Shown here in pieces: positions 1 through 8,008 of a stretch of 39,867 nucleotides of DNA. Under the pieces are notes generated by a model. That model saw only the letters and a list, made by a program, of their open reading frames with translations. It made no database searches and had not been told where the DNA came from. The translations under genes and the position numbers were made by a program. The stretch's first letter is position 1. Every line of letters begins with the position of its first letter. Source of the DNA: Acidobacteriota bacterium (GTDB lineage Bacteria; Acidobacteriota; Thermoanaerobaculia; Multivoradales; J023); assembly GCA_029263395.1 (NCBI GenBank), contig JAJCXO010000070.1:1-39867 (forward strand), in the 5' to 3' direction.

Positions 1-1405
1 GGATGGTGCCCTTGACCTTGCGACCGTCGGGGGCATCACCACCCTTGGTGGCTGGGTCGTAGGTGCAGCGCAGCTCGACAATCTCGCCGTTGTCATCCCG
101 CACCACATCGACACAGCGAATGAGGTAGGCGTATCGCAGCCGCACTTCTTGGCCCGGGGAGAGGCGGAAGTAGCCTGCCGGTGGATCTTCTTGAAAGTCG
201 TCACGTTCGATGTAGATGACCCGCGCGAACGGGATCTTACGCGAGCCTTCTTTGGGCACGTCGTGGGGATAATACGGTGCCTCGAGCTCCTCGCCGCTCC
301 CTTCTGGGTAGTTCTCGATCACCACCCGCAGGGGGCGTAGGACACACAAAACGCGGGGCGCCTGGGTGTTGAGATCCTCGCGGATCGCAAACTCGAGCTG
401 CGCGATGTCGATCACGTTGTGGGTTTTGGCGATGCCAATGCGGTTGCAGAAGTTGCGGATCGACGCCGGAGTGTAGCCGCGCCGTCGATAGCCCGAAAGC
501 GTCGGCATACGCGGATCGTCCCAGCCTGAGACGTGACCCTCTTGCACCAATTGCAGCAGTTTGCGCTTGCTCATTACGGTGTAACTGAGGTTGAGACGGG
601 CAAATTCGATCTGCTGTGGATGGTTGGGGACCGGTGTGTGGTCGATCACCCAATCGTAAAGCTCGCGGTTGTTCTCGAATTCCAAGGTGCACAGCGAGTG
701 CGTGATGTCTTCGATCGAGTCGGACAGGCAGTGGGTGAAGTCGTACATTGGGTAGATGCACCAGGCGTTACCGGTTCGGTAGTGATGAGCCCGTCGGATG
801 CGATAAAGGATCGGATCCCGCATCAACATGTTGTTGGCCGCCATGTCGATTTTGGCGCGCAAGACTTGGGTGCCGTCTTCGAACTCGCCGGCCCGCATGC
901 GAGCAAAAAGATCGAGGTTTTCTTCGACCGACCGATTCCGGTAAGGACTCTCGCGCCCGGCCTCGGTCACCGTGCCACGGTATTCACGGATGTCGGCGCT
1001 GCTCAAGCTGCCGACATAGGCTTTACCCTCGCGGATCAGGTGGACGGCGTATTCGTAGAGCTGCTCGAAGTAGTCTGAGGCATGAAATTTGGCGTCCCAT
1101 TCGAAACCCAGCCAACGGATGTCGCGCTCCATCGCCTCGACGTATTCCATGCTCTCGGTGGTGGGATTGGTGTCGTCGAAACGCAGGTGGCAGGTGCCGC
1201 CGAAGTCTTTCGCGATGCCAAAGTTGAGACAGATTGACTTGGCATGTCCGATGTGGGGGTAGCCGTTGGGCTCTGGGGGGAAGCGCGTGACCACTCGGCC
1301 GTCGTTCTTGCCGGCCGCCAGATCGCTGATGATTCGTGCGCGGATGAAATCTGTCGGTGCGGCGGTCTTCTTGCCACCTGCGGGCGGGTCGTGCGGTGTC
1401 GTCAC
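1..1405 (-). CDS. glnS: Glutaminyl-tRNA synthetase, C-terminus cut by window edge
   Basis: Charges tRNA-Gln with glutamine (class I aminoacyl-tRNA synthetase, cytoplasm). The frame is open from a GTG at 1405 to the left edge, giving 468 residues; the family is about 550, so roughly the last 80-90 are outside. Seen directly: RFPPEPNGY then HIGH at residues 51-54, LRFDDTNP just after, [22 protein letters not shown], the KMSKS-type motif VMSKRKL near residue 277, then [18 protein letters not shown], a signature that separates GlnRS from GluRS. The visible end, DGRKVKGTI, matches the C-terminal beta-barrel region. I chose GTG 1405 because GAGG lies 9 bases upstream and the N-terminus then aligns with the family (PTDFIRARI). 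No frameshift is seen. It is downstream of the HNH operon on the same strand, with a 117-base gap, so it is probably a separate unit. Confidence 0.95.
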   Translation of the reverse strand, partial: MTTPHDPPAGGKKTAAPTDFIRARIISDLAAGKNDGRVVTRFPPEPNGYPHIGHAKSICLNFGIAKDFGGTCHLRFDDTNPTTESMEYVEAMERDIRWLGFEWDAKFHASDYFEQLYEYAVHLIREGKAYVGSLSSADIREYRGTVTEAGRESPYRNRSVEENLDLFARMRAGEFEDGTQVLRAKIDMAANNMLMRDPILYRIRRAHHYRTGNAWCIYPMYDFTHCLSDSIEDITHSLCTLEFENNRELYDWVIDHTPVPNHPQQIEFARLNLSYTVMSKRKLLQLVQEGHVSGWDDPRMPTLSGYRRRGYTPASIRNFCNRIGIAKTHNVIDIAQLEFAIREDLNTQAPRVLCVLRPLRVVIENYPEGSGEELEAPYYPHDVPKEGSRKIPFARVIYIERDDFQEDPPAGYFRLSPGQEVRLRYAYLIRCVDVVRDDNGEIVELRCTYDPATKGGDAPDGRKVKGTI

Positions 1406-1435
1406 GCTGGCATACCTCAGTCAAAAGTAGTTCAG

Positions 1436-1457
1436 GCGGACGTTGGGGATCGTCCGC
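1436..1457 (-). terminator. Hairpin between HNH gene and glnS
   Basis: Perfect 7-bp stem (GCGGACG with CGTCCGC) around an 8-base loop, 31 bases upstream of the glnS start and 66 bases past the HNH stop. On the minus strand it is followed by a weak T-rich stretch (ACTACTTTTG). It could terminate the HNH transcript or be part of the glnS leader; the sequence does not decide. Confidence 0.35.
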
Positions 1458-1522
1458 GAACGAGCGAAACTTCTCGGAAGCGGTAAAGATACGTAACCAT
1501 CAGGGTTAAGTCTAGGTCTGCG

Positions 1523-2509
1523 TTACGAGTCTCGCACGTCCAGCAGGTCGGCGGGGTTCATACCGAGGGCGGCCAGGTCGGCAAGATCACCGGTAGAGTG
1601 GGCGCCGCGGACCAGTTGACGTTTGAGGGCGAGATAGGGTGCGGTAGGCGCCATCCGTGACTCCAGGCGGTCGAACTCGCGTTTCAGCTGGCGCTCTTTA
1701 CGGGTGATCTTGGCAAGGTTGGACTCTTCGATCGCCTCCGTCAGATCAAGGGCTGCATCGCAGACGGTTTCGAATTGTAAGGTCAGCTCGAGAGCCTCTT
1801 CTTTGCGGGCGTCCACTAGCCCCTTGCGCTGGAGAGCGAAGACGCGAATGGAGGTTTCGGCCTTGGCGCTTGCCGCACCAGCGATCTTGGCCGGTTTGAT
1901 CAGTCCGTCTTCGGTGAAGCGCAGGTGTTGCTCGGTATCGCTGTCGAGGCAGGGATTGAGCAGCAGTCGATACGGTTCCTCCTGGGCCAGGTCTTCGTCA
2001 TGGTGCCGTACTCGGTGGTTTTCGTCGGACAATGGGAATTGGGTCAACTTGCCCATTTTGACCTTGCCGTCGACCCCCGGCGTCTCGTGCTTCTGGGACC
2101 GATTGCAGAAGATGCAAGACAACAGCAGGTTGTCCCAATTGGCGGCTAGCCAGTAATAACCCGGCCGCAGGATACTCGTTCCGGTATCGACTTCACCTTT
2201 TGGCCGAAAATGCTCGATGTCTTGGGGTGCGACGGCATCAAAACAACTCTCACAATAGGCGCACTTGTTGCGGAACACTTGCTTCAGTGCCTCGACGACG
2301 TTCGAGTTGTTGTAGACGCTGAAGCGTTGTTTCTCTCGGGTGAGCTTCTGTTCGTCGCGGTAGTTGGCAGGGTCGGTGAAGAAGGCGATTGCCTTCTCGG
2401 TTTCTTCCTCGGCGCGGGTGACCGGTGTGACGCCGTCGAGTGCTTTCCTTGTCTTCTTGGTAAAGAGGTCGGGGGCAGGTACCTCGGTCGTGCGCGGGAC
2501 GTGGATCAT
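1523..2509 (-). CDS. Stand-alone HNH endonuclease, Septu PtuB-like
   Basis: Predicted nuclease of 328 residues. The zinc/HNH core is complete: C83-A-Y-C86, then D97-I-E-H100-F-R-P-K, then W125-D-N-L and C132-I-F-C135-N136. This Cys-pair plus EHF-P arrangement is that of the PtuB/TIGR02646-type HNH family found in Septu and retron-associated defence modules, where His acts as the general base. The N-terminus (MIHVPR, then LFTKKT) resembles that of the upstream fused protein (MIFVDR, then IFTSKR), so the two HNH parts probably arose by duplication. The C-terminal half is charged and helical, with no recognised domain. It starts 51 bases after the fusion gene on the same strand, so the two are likely cotranscribed. 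No good ribosome binding site is visible. Function in defence is inferred from the neighbour; the nuclease fold call is strong. Confidence 0.82.
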   Translation of the reverse strand: MIHVPRTTEVPAPDLFTKKTRKALDGVTPVTRAEEETEKAIAFFTDPANYRDEQKLTREKQRFSVYNNSNVVEALKQVFRNKCAYCESCFDAVAPQDIEHFRPKGEVDTGTSILRPGYYWLAANWDNLLLSCIFCNRSQKHETPGVDGKVKMGKLTQFPLSDENHRVRHHDEDLAQEEPYRLLLNPCLDSDTEQHLRFTEDGLIKPAKIAGAASAKAETSIRVFALQRKGLVDARKEEALELTLQFETVCDAALDLTEAIEESNLAKITRKERQLKREFDRLESRMAPTAPYLALKRQLVRGAHSTGDLADLAALGMNPADLLDVRDS

Positions 2510-2560
2510 GGCGTGAGGTCACGGTAGGTGGATGACTGGCGGGTGGGGCTCACTACGAGG

Positions 2561-4942
2561 TCAAGGCGTTGTGGAGTCAGGTCTTGTGGAGTCAGGTCTT
2601 GTGGAGTTAGGTCTTGTGGAGGTAGAGCCTGAGAACTTGGACTTCCAGAGCTTGGCGATGCGGTCCACCGCCTCTTGCTTGACGTCATCCATCGTCCGTT
2701 CGGGTCGACGATGACGCTTGTCAGCGAGCAACTTGTCGATCACCTCGTACATCAGCTCTTCCCGAGGTGTGGCGCCGAGGTGTTGGCGGTCAGCAAGTTC
2801 CCCTTTGAGCTCCTCGAGCCGCTCCTGTTGGGTGGCATTGGGAGCTTCGAGAGCAAGGAGCTGGTAATACTCGTTGAACGCCTTTTCGGTGTCCGGATCC
2901 ATCGCGCTGTGCAAGCCGAAAAACTCCGACGTCAGCAATTGGTCGACCCGGAAGTCGTTGGGTGATGGCAGATCGGTGACGGTCTGGACGTTACCGTCGG
3001 TCGAGCGCTTCATCAACACGACCTGGCCCTGCTCGAGACCCCGCAGGCAGAGTGGTTCGTGGGTGGTGACCAGGAATTGCAGGCCGGGAAACGTCTGTCG
3101 CAGTTTTTCGATGATCTGCATTTTCCACCGCGGATGCAGGTGGACGCCGATTTCGTCGATCAGGACAATGCCTTCGGCATCCTCGATCGATGGCCACTTT
3201 GCGGTCAGCACCATCATGATGTCGAGAGTCAACGCCAGCACGGACTGGTAGCCGTCACTCATCTCCTCTAGGCGCTGACTGGAGCCACCAAGTTTGACCA
3301 ACACCCGCCCACGCTGTCTTCGGATCGAGTCGGTTGCAGGATCGAGTAGTAGCAAATCCATCAGAGCGTCACGGACCATGCCGAACTGTTCAGCTGGGAC
3401 CTTCTGGATATCCCCCAACCATTTTTCGACGTGGTTGAGCTTCTCGTATGGATTGAAGAGGTTCTGGATTCGGATCAACCGGCGTTCACGATCCGTCGTC
3501 ACCTCGTCGGTCCAACGCCGCAGCAGTCGGGTGGCACCATAACCGAGGATCAGCACTTTTGGACCGCTACTGGTCGAGCGGAAGTCGACTTGTTTCTTCG
3601 AGAAGGTCAGCTCTATCGGTGGCAGGTTGGTCAGATGCACCTGGACGGAGCCATGCTCCGCATCTTTGTTGACGTATTCTCGTGCGTCGAGGCGAAGGTC
3701 GGCCCGTTCCTTGTCGCCCATCAATGCGAGAGCAATCGCCTTGAGGACGGTGCTTTTGCCGGTGGAGTTTTCACCGATCAAAGCCAACCACGAGCTGTCA
3801 ACCCCGGAACCTTGACCAAGCTCGAGCTCGAGATGGCGGATCACCCGAAAGTTGTTAATGACCACCTTCTCGATGCGCTTGAGACTGCCGAAGTACCTCT
3901 CCCGGGACGCTTTGGTCGTGTCATAAACCGAGTAGTCCGCCTTGGAACGAGCCTTGACTGGGCGCTTCTGGCGGGCAGACCTGCTAGGCTGAGCATCTTT
4001 GGTTTCGCCTACCGCTGCTGATGCTTTCGGCGGTGCATCGTCGGGAGAGCCCGGTGACCGGAAGGATTCCCCGGCACTCGAGGGCTCGGCTTCGATCGAT
4101 AGGCTGAAGGCTAGGTCGATGCGGTCCACAATTGCGGCGAGCCTGAGGCTGGCGATCAGGCCCGGGAAACGAGCATCCAGTTCCGCCCCATGGCGTTGAA
4201 AGAAAATTTCCGCCTGCGCTCGTTTCATGCCCAGGAAGGGACTGTCGTCGTCGAGCGAGCTGCGGATACTGCGCTCGATCGTTGGTTGGGCTGGAGCTGC
4301 TGTATTGACCAGACTGTGCTCCAGCAGCAGCTGAAACTTTTCCCATTCTCCGAACCGGCGTCGGCGCAGGTCCGCTCGATTCAGCCCCAGAATCTCGATG
4401 CTGACTTTGCCGCGTTTGGTCTCCGGGACCATCGCGACCTCTTGGAGCGCCGGGTCGTCGACATAGTAGAAATGCATCTCCTCGAAGTCTCGGGTGAGGC
4501 ACGGGTCGAGCAACAGGGCCTCTTCATTCGCCACCTGACCGCCATATTGCAGCCGCGACCCGTGGACCGGGAAGCGGTTGCGCTTGTAGGTGCGGTTGCA
4601 CTGAGCGCAGGCAAGGTAGAAGTTCGACCATTCGAAAGCCAACCACCAATAACCGGGGGCCATTTTGCCGTCGAGGTTGATCGCCCGCGAAAGCGGTCGA
4701 AACAGCTCGATATCACCGTCACGGCGGGTTGGTAGCTGGGTCTCACAATACGCACATTTGTGGTGGAAGAGACGATGTAATTCAGGTCGGACCCGATTGT
4801 AGAACTTGGTGTTTCGGGTCGGCTTGTTTTGCCCTGCAGAGGCCTCGAGGTTCTGGTCCCGTGCCTCGGCTCGCCAGGCGTCCATGCGTTTGGACGTAAA
4901 AATCGATGGTTCCGGGAGCGCCCGCCGGTCGACGAAGATCAT
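2561..4942 (-). CDS. Fused pseudo-HNH / AAA ATPase, Septu PtuB-PtuA-like
   Basis: A 793-residue fusion. Residues 1-130 are a PtuB-like HNH domain: C63-A-Y-C66, D77-I-E-L80-F-R-P, Y98-W-W-L-A and C112-A-Q-C115-N116. The His expected in the EHF motif is Leu (codon CTG), so this domain probably cannot cut DNA but could still bind zinc and fold. Residues about 280-350 are a Ser/Pro/Lys-rich linker. Residues 357-690 are an ABC-like AAA ATPase of the PtuA/OLD-like group: Walker A G390-ENSTGKS, signature-like MSDGYQS at 561-567, Walker B IVLIDE ending at D596-E597, then HLHP, and the switch His in VTTHEP (H628). The tail carries four 5-residue repeats. The start lies one base after the upstream stop codon, so translation may be coupled. 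Septu systems pair an ATPase with an HNH nuclease; here a separate intact HNH gene follows. Anti-phage function is inferred. Confidence 0.8.
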   Translation of the reverse strand: MIFVDRRALPEPSIFTSKRMDAWRAEARDQNLEASAGQNKPTRNTKFYNRVRPELHRLFHHKCAYCETQLPTRRDGDIELFRPLSRAINLDGKMAPGYWWLAFEWSNFYLACAQCNRTYKRNRFPVHGSRLQYGGQVANEEALLLDPCLTRDFEEMHFYYVDDPALQEVAMVPETKRGKVSIEILGLNRADLRRRRFGEWEKFQLLLEHSLVNTAAPAQPTIERSIRSSLDDDSPFLGMKRAQAEIFFQRHGAELDARFPGLIASLRLAAIVDRIDLAFSLSIEAEPSSAGESFRSPGSPDDAPPKASAAVGETKDAQPSRSARQKRPVKARSKADYSVYDTTKASRERYFGSLKRIEKVVINNFRVIRHLELELGQGSGVDSSWLALIGENSTGKSTVLKAIALALMGDKERADLRLDAREYVNKDAEHGSVQVHLTNLPPIELTFSKKQVDFRSTSSGPKVLILGYGATRLLRRWTDEVTTDRERRLIRIQNLFNPYEKLNHVEKWLGDIQKVPAEQFGMVRDALMDLLLLDPATDSIRRQRGRVLVKLGGSSQRLEEMSDGYQSVLALTLDIMMVLTAKWPSIEDAEGIVLIDEIGVHLHPRWKMQIIEKLRQTFPGLQFLVTTHEPLCLRGLEQGQVVLMKRSTDGNVQTVTDLPSPNDFRVDQLLTSEFFGLHSAMDPDTEKAFNEYYQLLALEAPNATQQERLEELKGELADRQHLGATPREELMYEVIDKLLADKRHRRPERTMDDVKQEAVDRIAKLWKSKFSGSTSTRPNSTRPDSTRPDSTTP
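2569..2628. repeat. Four 15-bp tandem repeats at the 3' end of the fusion gene
   Basis: Units start at 2569, 2584, 2599 and 2614 (plus-strand TTGTGGAGTCAGGTC and variants). The reading frame keeps phase, so each unit adds the pentapeptide S-T-R-P-D/N to the C-terminal tail. The stop codon follows two codons later. Unit-number changes would lengthen or shorten the tail without a frameshift. Confidence 0.85.
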
Positions 4943-4943
4943 G

Positions 4944-6236
4944 TTAGAGCACCACCGAGGCTCGCAGTCCCTGGCGAGCGGCCCGCCGATGTTTCTGCAA
5001 CTGGGCCAGCCCTGCGAAGCCTGTCAAAGCGACCAGCGTCAGGATACCGATCCAGGAGGGAGCAGGCAGAACCCTGACCGCCGGGATACGAAAGATATCG
5101 TTGCTGCCTTTGCCTGCCAGGTAGACCGTCCCGGTGGTGCCGACCGCGATACGGACCGCGCCAGCCAGGGGGTGATCGTCGCCATCGCCGCTGGCATCGA
5201 TGATTTGGGAGATTACGCCGGTCGGAGTGATCCGAAAGGCGTTGTGGCTGGTTTCCCCTGCGACGTAGACGTTGCCGTCGGCGTCGACCGTGATGCCGAG
5301 AGGCCCGGCGAGAGGGTGCTGGTCGCCATCGCCGTCTTGGTCGATGATTACGGTAACGGTGTTAGCGCCTCCGGGATCGGTGATCTTGAAAACGTTGTGG
5401 CTCCGGTAACCAGCGACGTAGACATGCCCCTCACCATCAACCGCTATGCCAGCCGCACCTTGTAAAACCCGGCCGACATCATCGCCGGAGGCGCCGAGGA
5501 TCTCAGTGATGTTGCCATCGGAAGTGATCCGAAAGACGTTGTGGCTTTCTGCGGCAGCGATGTACACCGTGCGCTCGGCGTCGACGGCGATACTCTGCGG
5601 CGCGAGCAGAGGACGCCCGGCACCATCGCCGGTGTGGTTGATGATTTCGGCAATCGAGCCGTCGGTCGCGATCTTGAATGCGTTGTGACTCGCGTGCGCT
5701 ACGACATAAACGTTGCCCGCCACATCAACAGCCAAGTCGGCTGGCCCCAACAGAGGGTTGCCCTGGCGGTCGCCGCTGGCGTCGATGATTTCGGTAAGAC
5801 TGCCGTCGGGGCTGACTTTGAAGACATTGTGACTGGCGCCACCGGCCACATAAACATTTCCCGCTTGGTCGATGGCGATACCTGTCGGTTTCTTGAGCCG
5901 GTGGCCGGCACCATCACCCTCGGCGTCGATGAGCGTGCTGATCGTCCCGTCGGGTGCGATCTTCAATGCGCGGTGACTTTGATCCGCCGACACGTAGACG
6001 TTCTCCGCAGCATCAATCGCGAGGCCGTGGTCCAGTGCCAACGGCTGTTTCGGCGCTGGGGTGTCGTGCGGGTGGAGTGGCTGCCCGACCACGGACCCTG
6101 TTGCGACTGCCTGCAGCAGAGATAGTGCTAGCACCAGGGACCTGGCGAACAGGTAGTCGCGAGCCAGGGCCTTGTGCCGGGCGAGGTGCGGCGTGCGTCG
6201 AAGCTGTCGGGCTGTCGCCACTCTCGATAGGATCAC
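4944..6236 (-). CDS. Exported NHL-like beta-propeller protein with C-terminal membrane anchor
   Basis: A 430-residue protein with a signal-peptide-like segment near residues 28-50 (LFARSLVLALSLLQAVATG). Seven repeats of about 48 residues follow, with the pattern G-I-A-V-D, G-N-V-Y-V-A-G, S-H-N-x-F-K-I, D-G-x-I-x-E-I-I-D, G-D-G; the last repeat is partial. This is typical of NHL/SMP-30-like propellers. The C-terminus has a short Pro-containing motif, a hydrophobic segment and a basic cluster (LPAPSW, ILTLVALTGFAGLA, KHRRAARQ), the three-part layout of PEP-CTERM/IPTL-CTERM-type sorting tails, though I cannot assign a named class. Ligand unknown. It starts with GTG at 6236; a second GTG at 6221 is possible, and neither has a clear ribosome binding site. 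Its stop is one base from the Septu-like fusion start, which suggests one transcript. Confidence 0.75.
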   Translation of the reverse strand: MILSRVATARQLRRTPHLARHKALARDYLFARSLVLALSLLQAVATGSVVGQPLHPHDTPAPKQPLALDHGLAIDAAENVYVSADQSHRALKIAPDGTISTLIDAEGDGAGHRLKKPTGIAIDQAGNVYVAGGASHNVFKVSPDGSLTEIIDASGDRQGNPLLGPADLAVDVAGNVYVVAHASHNAFKIATDGSIAEIINHTGDGAGRPLLAPQSIAVDAERTVYIAAAESHNVFRITSDGNITEILGASGDDVGRVLQGAAGIAVDGEGHVYVAGYRSHNVFKITDPGGANTVTVIIDQDGDGDQHPLAGPLGITVDADGNVYVAGETSHNAFRITPTGVISQIIDASGDGDDHPLAGAVRIAVGTTGTVYLAGKGSNDIFRIPAVRVLPAPSWIGILTLVALTGFAGLAQLQKHRRAARQGLRASVVL

Positions 6237-6519
6237 TAGGGGGAAGCTCGTTGGTAAATGTTGGGGACAAATATCGCCGGCCTACCCGGACCGTACCGGC
6301 AGATCGCTCGCAGCCTCGATCGTCTCTCCTCCCGAAATTGCAAAATGAGACGAACGGATTAGGTAGCCAACTACCGCTCTGGCGATTGTATCGCTCGCGG
6401 TTGGGAAACTCTATCTTCTCGTCACCCACTCACAGCATCGTATCTCATCGTGATACCCGCTCAGCTTGTGGTCGAGAGTGTGGAACCGGTTGACGATGCG
6501 CAGGCTTGAACACGAGGGC

Positions 6520-6564
6520 AAAATGAAAACCGCCGCGACGGTCGCAGGAACCGTACACGGCGGT
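6520..6564 (-). terminator. Intrinsic terminator
   Basis: Nested stem on the minus strand: ACCGCCG with CGGCGGT outside and ACGGT with ACCGT inside, then TTTTCATTTTG. It lies 170 bases past the stop of the Cys-rich exported protein gene and would separate that gene from the NHL-Septu unit, which then needs its own promoter somewhere between about 6237 and 6520. Confidence 0.7.
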
Positions 6565-6573
6565 AGACAGATC

Positions 6574-6705
6574 CATCGAGCTTACGAGCCCCAGCAGGGG
6601 CGAACCGACAGGTCTCGAGGAGGCATCCGGACTCGGGGGAGACCGGCCACAGAGAGGAATAGAGAGCGTCAGTGTTCGTGGCCTGTGGGGCTCGTGAGCT
6701 CGAAG
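6574..6705. repeat. Long imperfect inverted repeat with inner hairpin
   Basis: Arms at 6574-6598 and 6682-6705 match at about 22 of 25 positions (core CGAGCCCCA). Between them GGTCTC (about 6613) can pair with GAGACC (about 6640). The region sits in the 3' flank of the 6734-7795 gene, just before the terminator. The whole stretch 6237-6733 has no convincing gene. Confidence 0.6.
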
Positions 6706-6733
6706 TTCTGAGCGTTGCGGCAAAGTTTGCGTT

Positions 6734-7795
6734 TTAGGGGAGCGTGTTGCAGCGAGCGTCGAAATTGCAGTCGGTGATACGACTGAACTCACCCTCGAGA
6801 GGTTTGGTCTCGAGGAATAGCCCGATACCGTTGGCGTAGAACTTATGCTCGAAGGGTCCTGGATCTAAGGGCGAGAAGTCCCTGGTGACGACGCAGTCGC
6901 CAGCACCACAGAAGTAATTCGCCAGATCCTCAGGAACGAAGGCGTCGAGCGCGGGATCGTTGCCGTAACTGTAAGTGGTCGAAACCACCAGCGCCATATC
7001 TTCCGCGTTGCTGGCCGACCACTCTTGACGGTAGAGGGCGCCGACGATTGGAGTGCCGAGGAAAAGGGTGCCGGGTTTGTCGCCATCACGACCCGCTTTG
7101 AACGAGCCATCAATAGCGATCAGCTCGGGAATTGCTGGCATATCACCATCAAAACTTTCGAAGTCGGTGACAATTTCACCACAATAGTCCAGGGTGCCGT
7201 CGAGACGTTGGGCGAACCAATCGTCGGTATCCTCGCGGAACTCGCCATTCTCTCGCACCACATCGTTGACCACGATGCAGTTTACGCCGTCGATCAGTTT
7301 GGTTTCGCTGAGGACTTGAACGACGGTTGTTTCGTCGCCGGACTCATACTCCCAGACATTGCCGATTGCGATCGGATAAAAGGAGTTGACGGCGGTGGAG
7401 TAGTCGTCAACAAAACTTTCAGCATCGAAGTCCGGGTCGTAACGATCTTCGCCGAGGTCTTCACAGACTTCGAAGCGAGCAGCCAGTTGGTCGTGGCAGA
7501 GTTCTTTCTCCTCGCGTCGACTCTGGCGAGCGTCGTCTTCGCATTCGTCACGCTCGTCTTCGTCGGACAAATTGATGCAGATCGCTTTGGCGATGAGAAA
7601 GTCGCTACGGGCCGCAGCCTTGCAGCCGAAAAATTGATCAATTGCTGTCGTAGAACAGAAGCCACCGCCATCGGAATCACTATCGCTATCGTCATTTGCC
7701 CAGGCTGGAGCACCCACCAATAACAACATCAGTGTGATAGCCAATACAGTCCAACGGAGGTTCGAACGCACACGGATCCCTTCATGTTGTGACAT
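6734..7795 (-). CDS. Cys-rich, acidic exported protein of unknown function
   Basis: A 353-residue protein that I do not recognise. Residues 12-33 are a clear signal peptide (WTVLAITLMLLLVGAPAWA, cut before NDD), followed by an Asp/Ser-rich stretch. The region about 45-115 has six Cys at spacings of about 10-15 (FCSTT, FFGCK, AICIN, DECED, ELCHD, EVCED) and is very rich in acidic and basic residues, suggesting a disulfide-bonded helical region. Residues about 140-353 look like a beta-rich domain beginning FYPIAIGNVWEYESG, a phrase common in exported proteins of unknown function from many soil and marine bacteria. ATG 7795 has AAGGAG at a good distance and a hairpin just upstream. It is divergent from the SGNH hydrolase gene and appears to be a single-gene unit with its own terminator. 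Confidence 0.75.
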   Translation of the reverse strand: MSQHEGIRVRSNLRWTVLAITLMLLLVGAPAWANDDSDSDSDGGGFCSTTAIDQFFGCKAAARSDFLIAKAICINLSDEDERDECEDDARQSRREEKELCHDQLAARFEVCEDLGEDRYDPDFDAESFVDDYSTAVNSFYPIAIGNVWEYESGDETTVVQVLSETKLIDGVNCIVVNDVVRENGEFREDTDDWFAQRLDGTLDYCGEIVTDFESFDGDMPAIPELIAIDGSFKAGRDGDKPGTLFLGTPIVGALYRQEWSASNAEDMALVVSTTYSYGNDPALDAFVPEDLANYFCGAGDCVVTRDFSPLDPGPFEHKFYANGIGLFLETKPLEGEFSRITDCNFDARCNTLP

Positions 7796-7814
7796 GACTT
7801 TCGCTCCTTGGTCT

Positions 7815-7847
7815 TCTCGACGCGGTCTCTTGGGCTCGCCGTCGAGA
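7815..7847 (-). promoter_or_regulatory. Leader hairpin just upstream of a ribosome binding site
   Basis: TCTCGACG at 7815-7822 pairs with CGTCGAGA at 7840-7847. On the minus strand the stem ends a few bases before AAGGAG of the 7795 gene, so folding could affect ribosome access. Another inverted repeat, GTGATCA and TGATCAC, lies at 7875-7907 in the same divergent gap. No promoter hexamers are clear. Confidence 0.4.
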
Positions 7848-8008
7848 CGGTTGCGAATTAAAGGTTTACTTTCAGTGATCAGCCGCCGGCAGGCAGGTCA
7901 TGATCACCGTCTCGACCAAGAATGAGTCAAAGGTCGAAAGAATCCTTCGCACTGGACAAAGATGAAGAGCAATAGGTCTCTGAGCGCACGGGCTACAATA
8001 CCGACACG

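Noticed and set aside
1023-1424. Minus-strand open frame of 133 codons over the start of glnS
   Set aside because: It is an alternative frame; the GlnRS motifs HIGH and FPPEPNGY are in the frame that starts at GTG 1405.
6445-6792. Minus-strand open frame of 115 codons
   Set aside because: It runs through the terminator and inverted repeats and overlaps the 3' end of the exported protein gene; composition is not protein-like.
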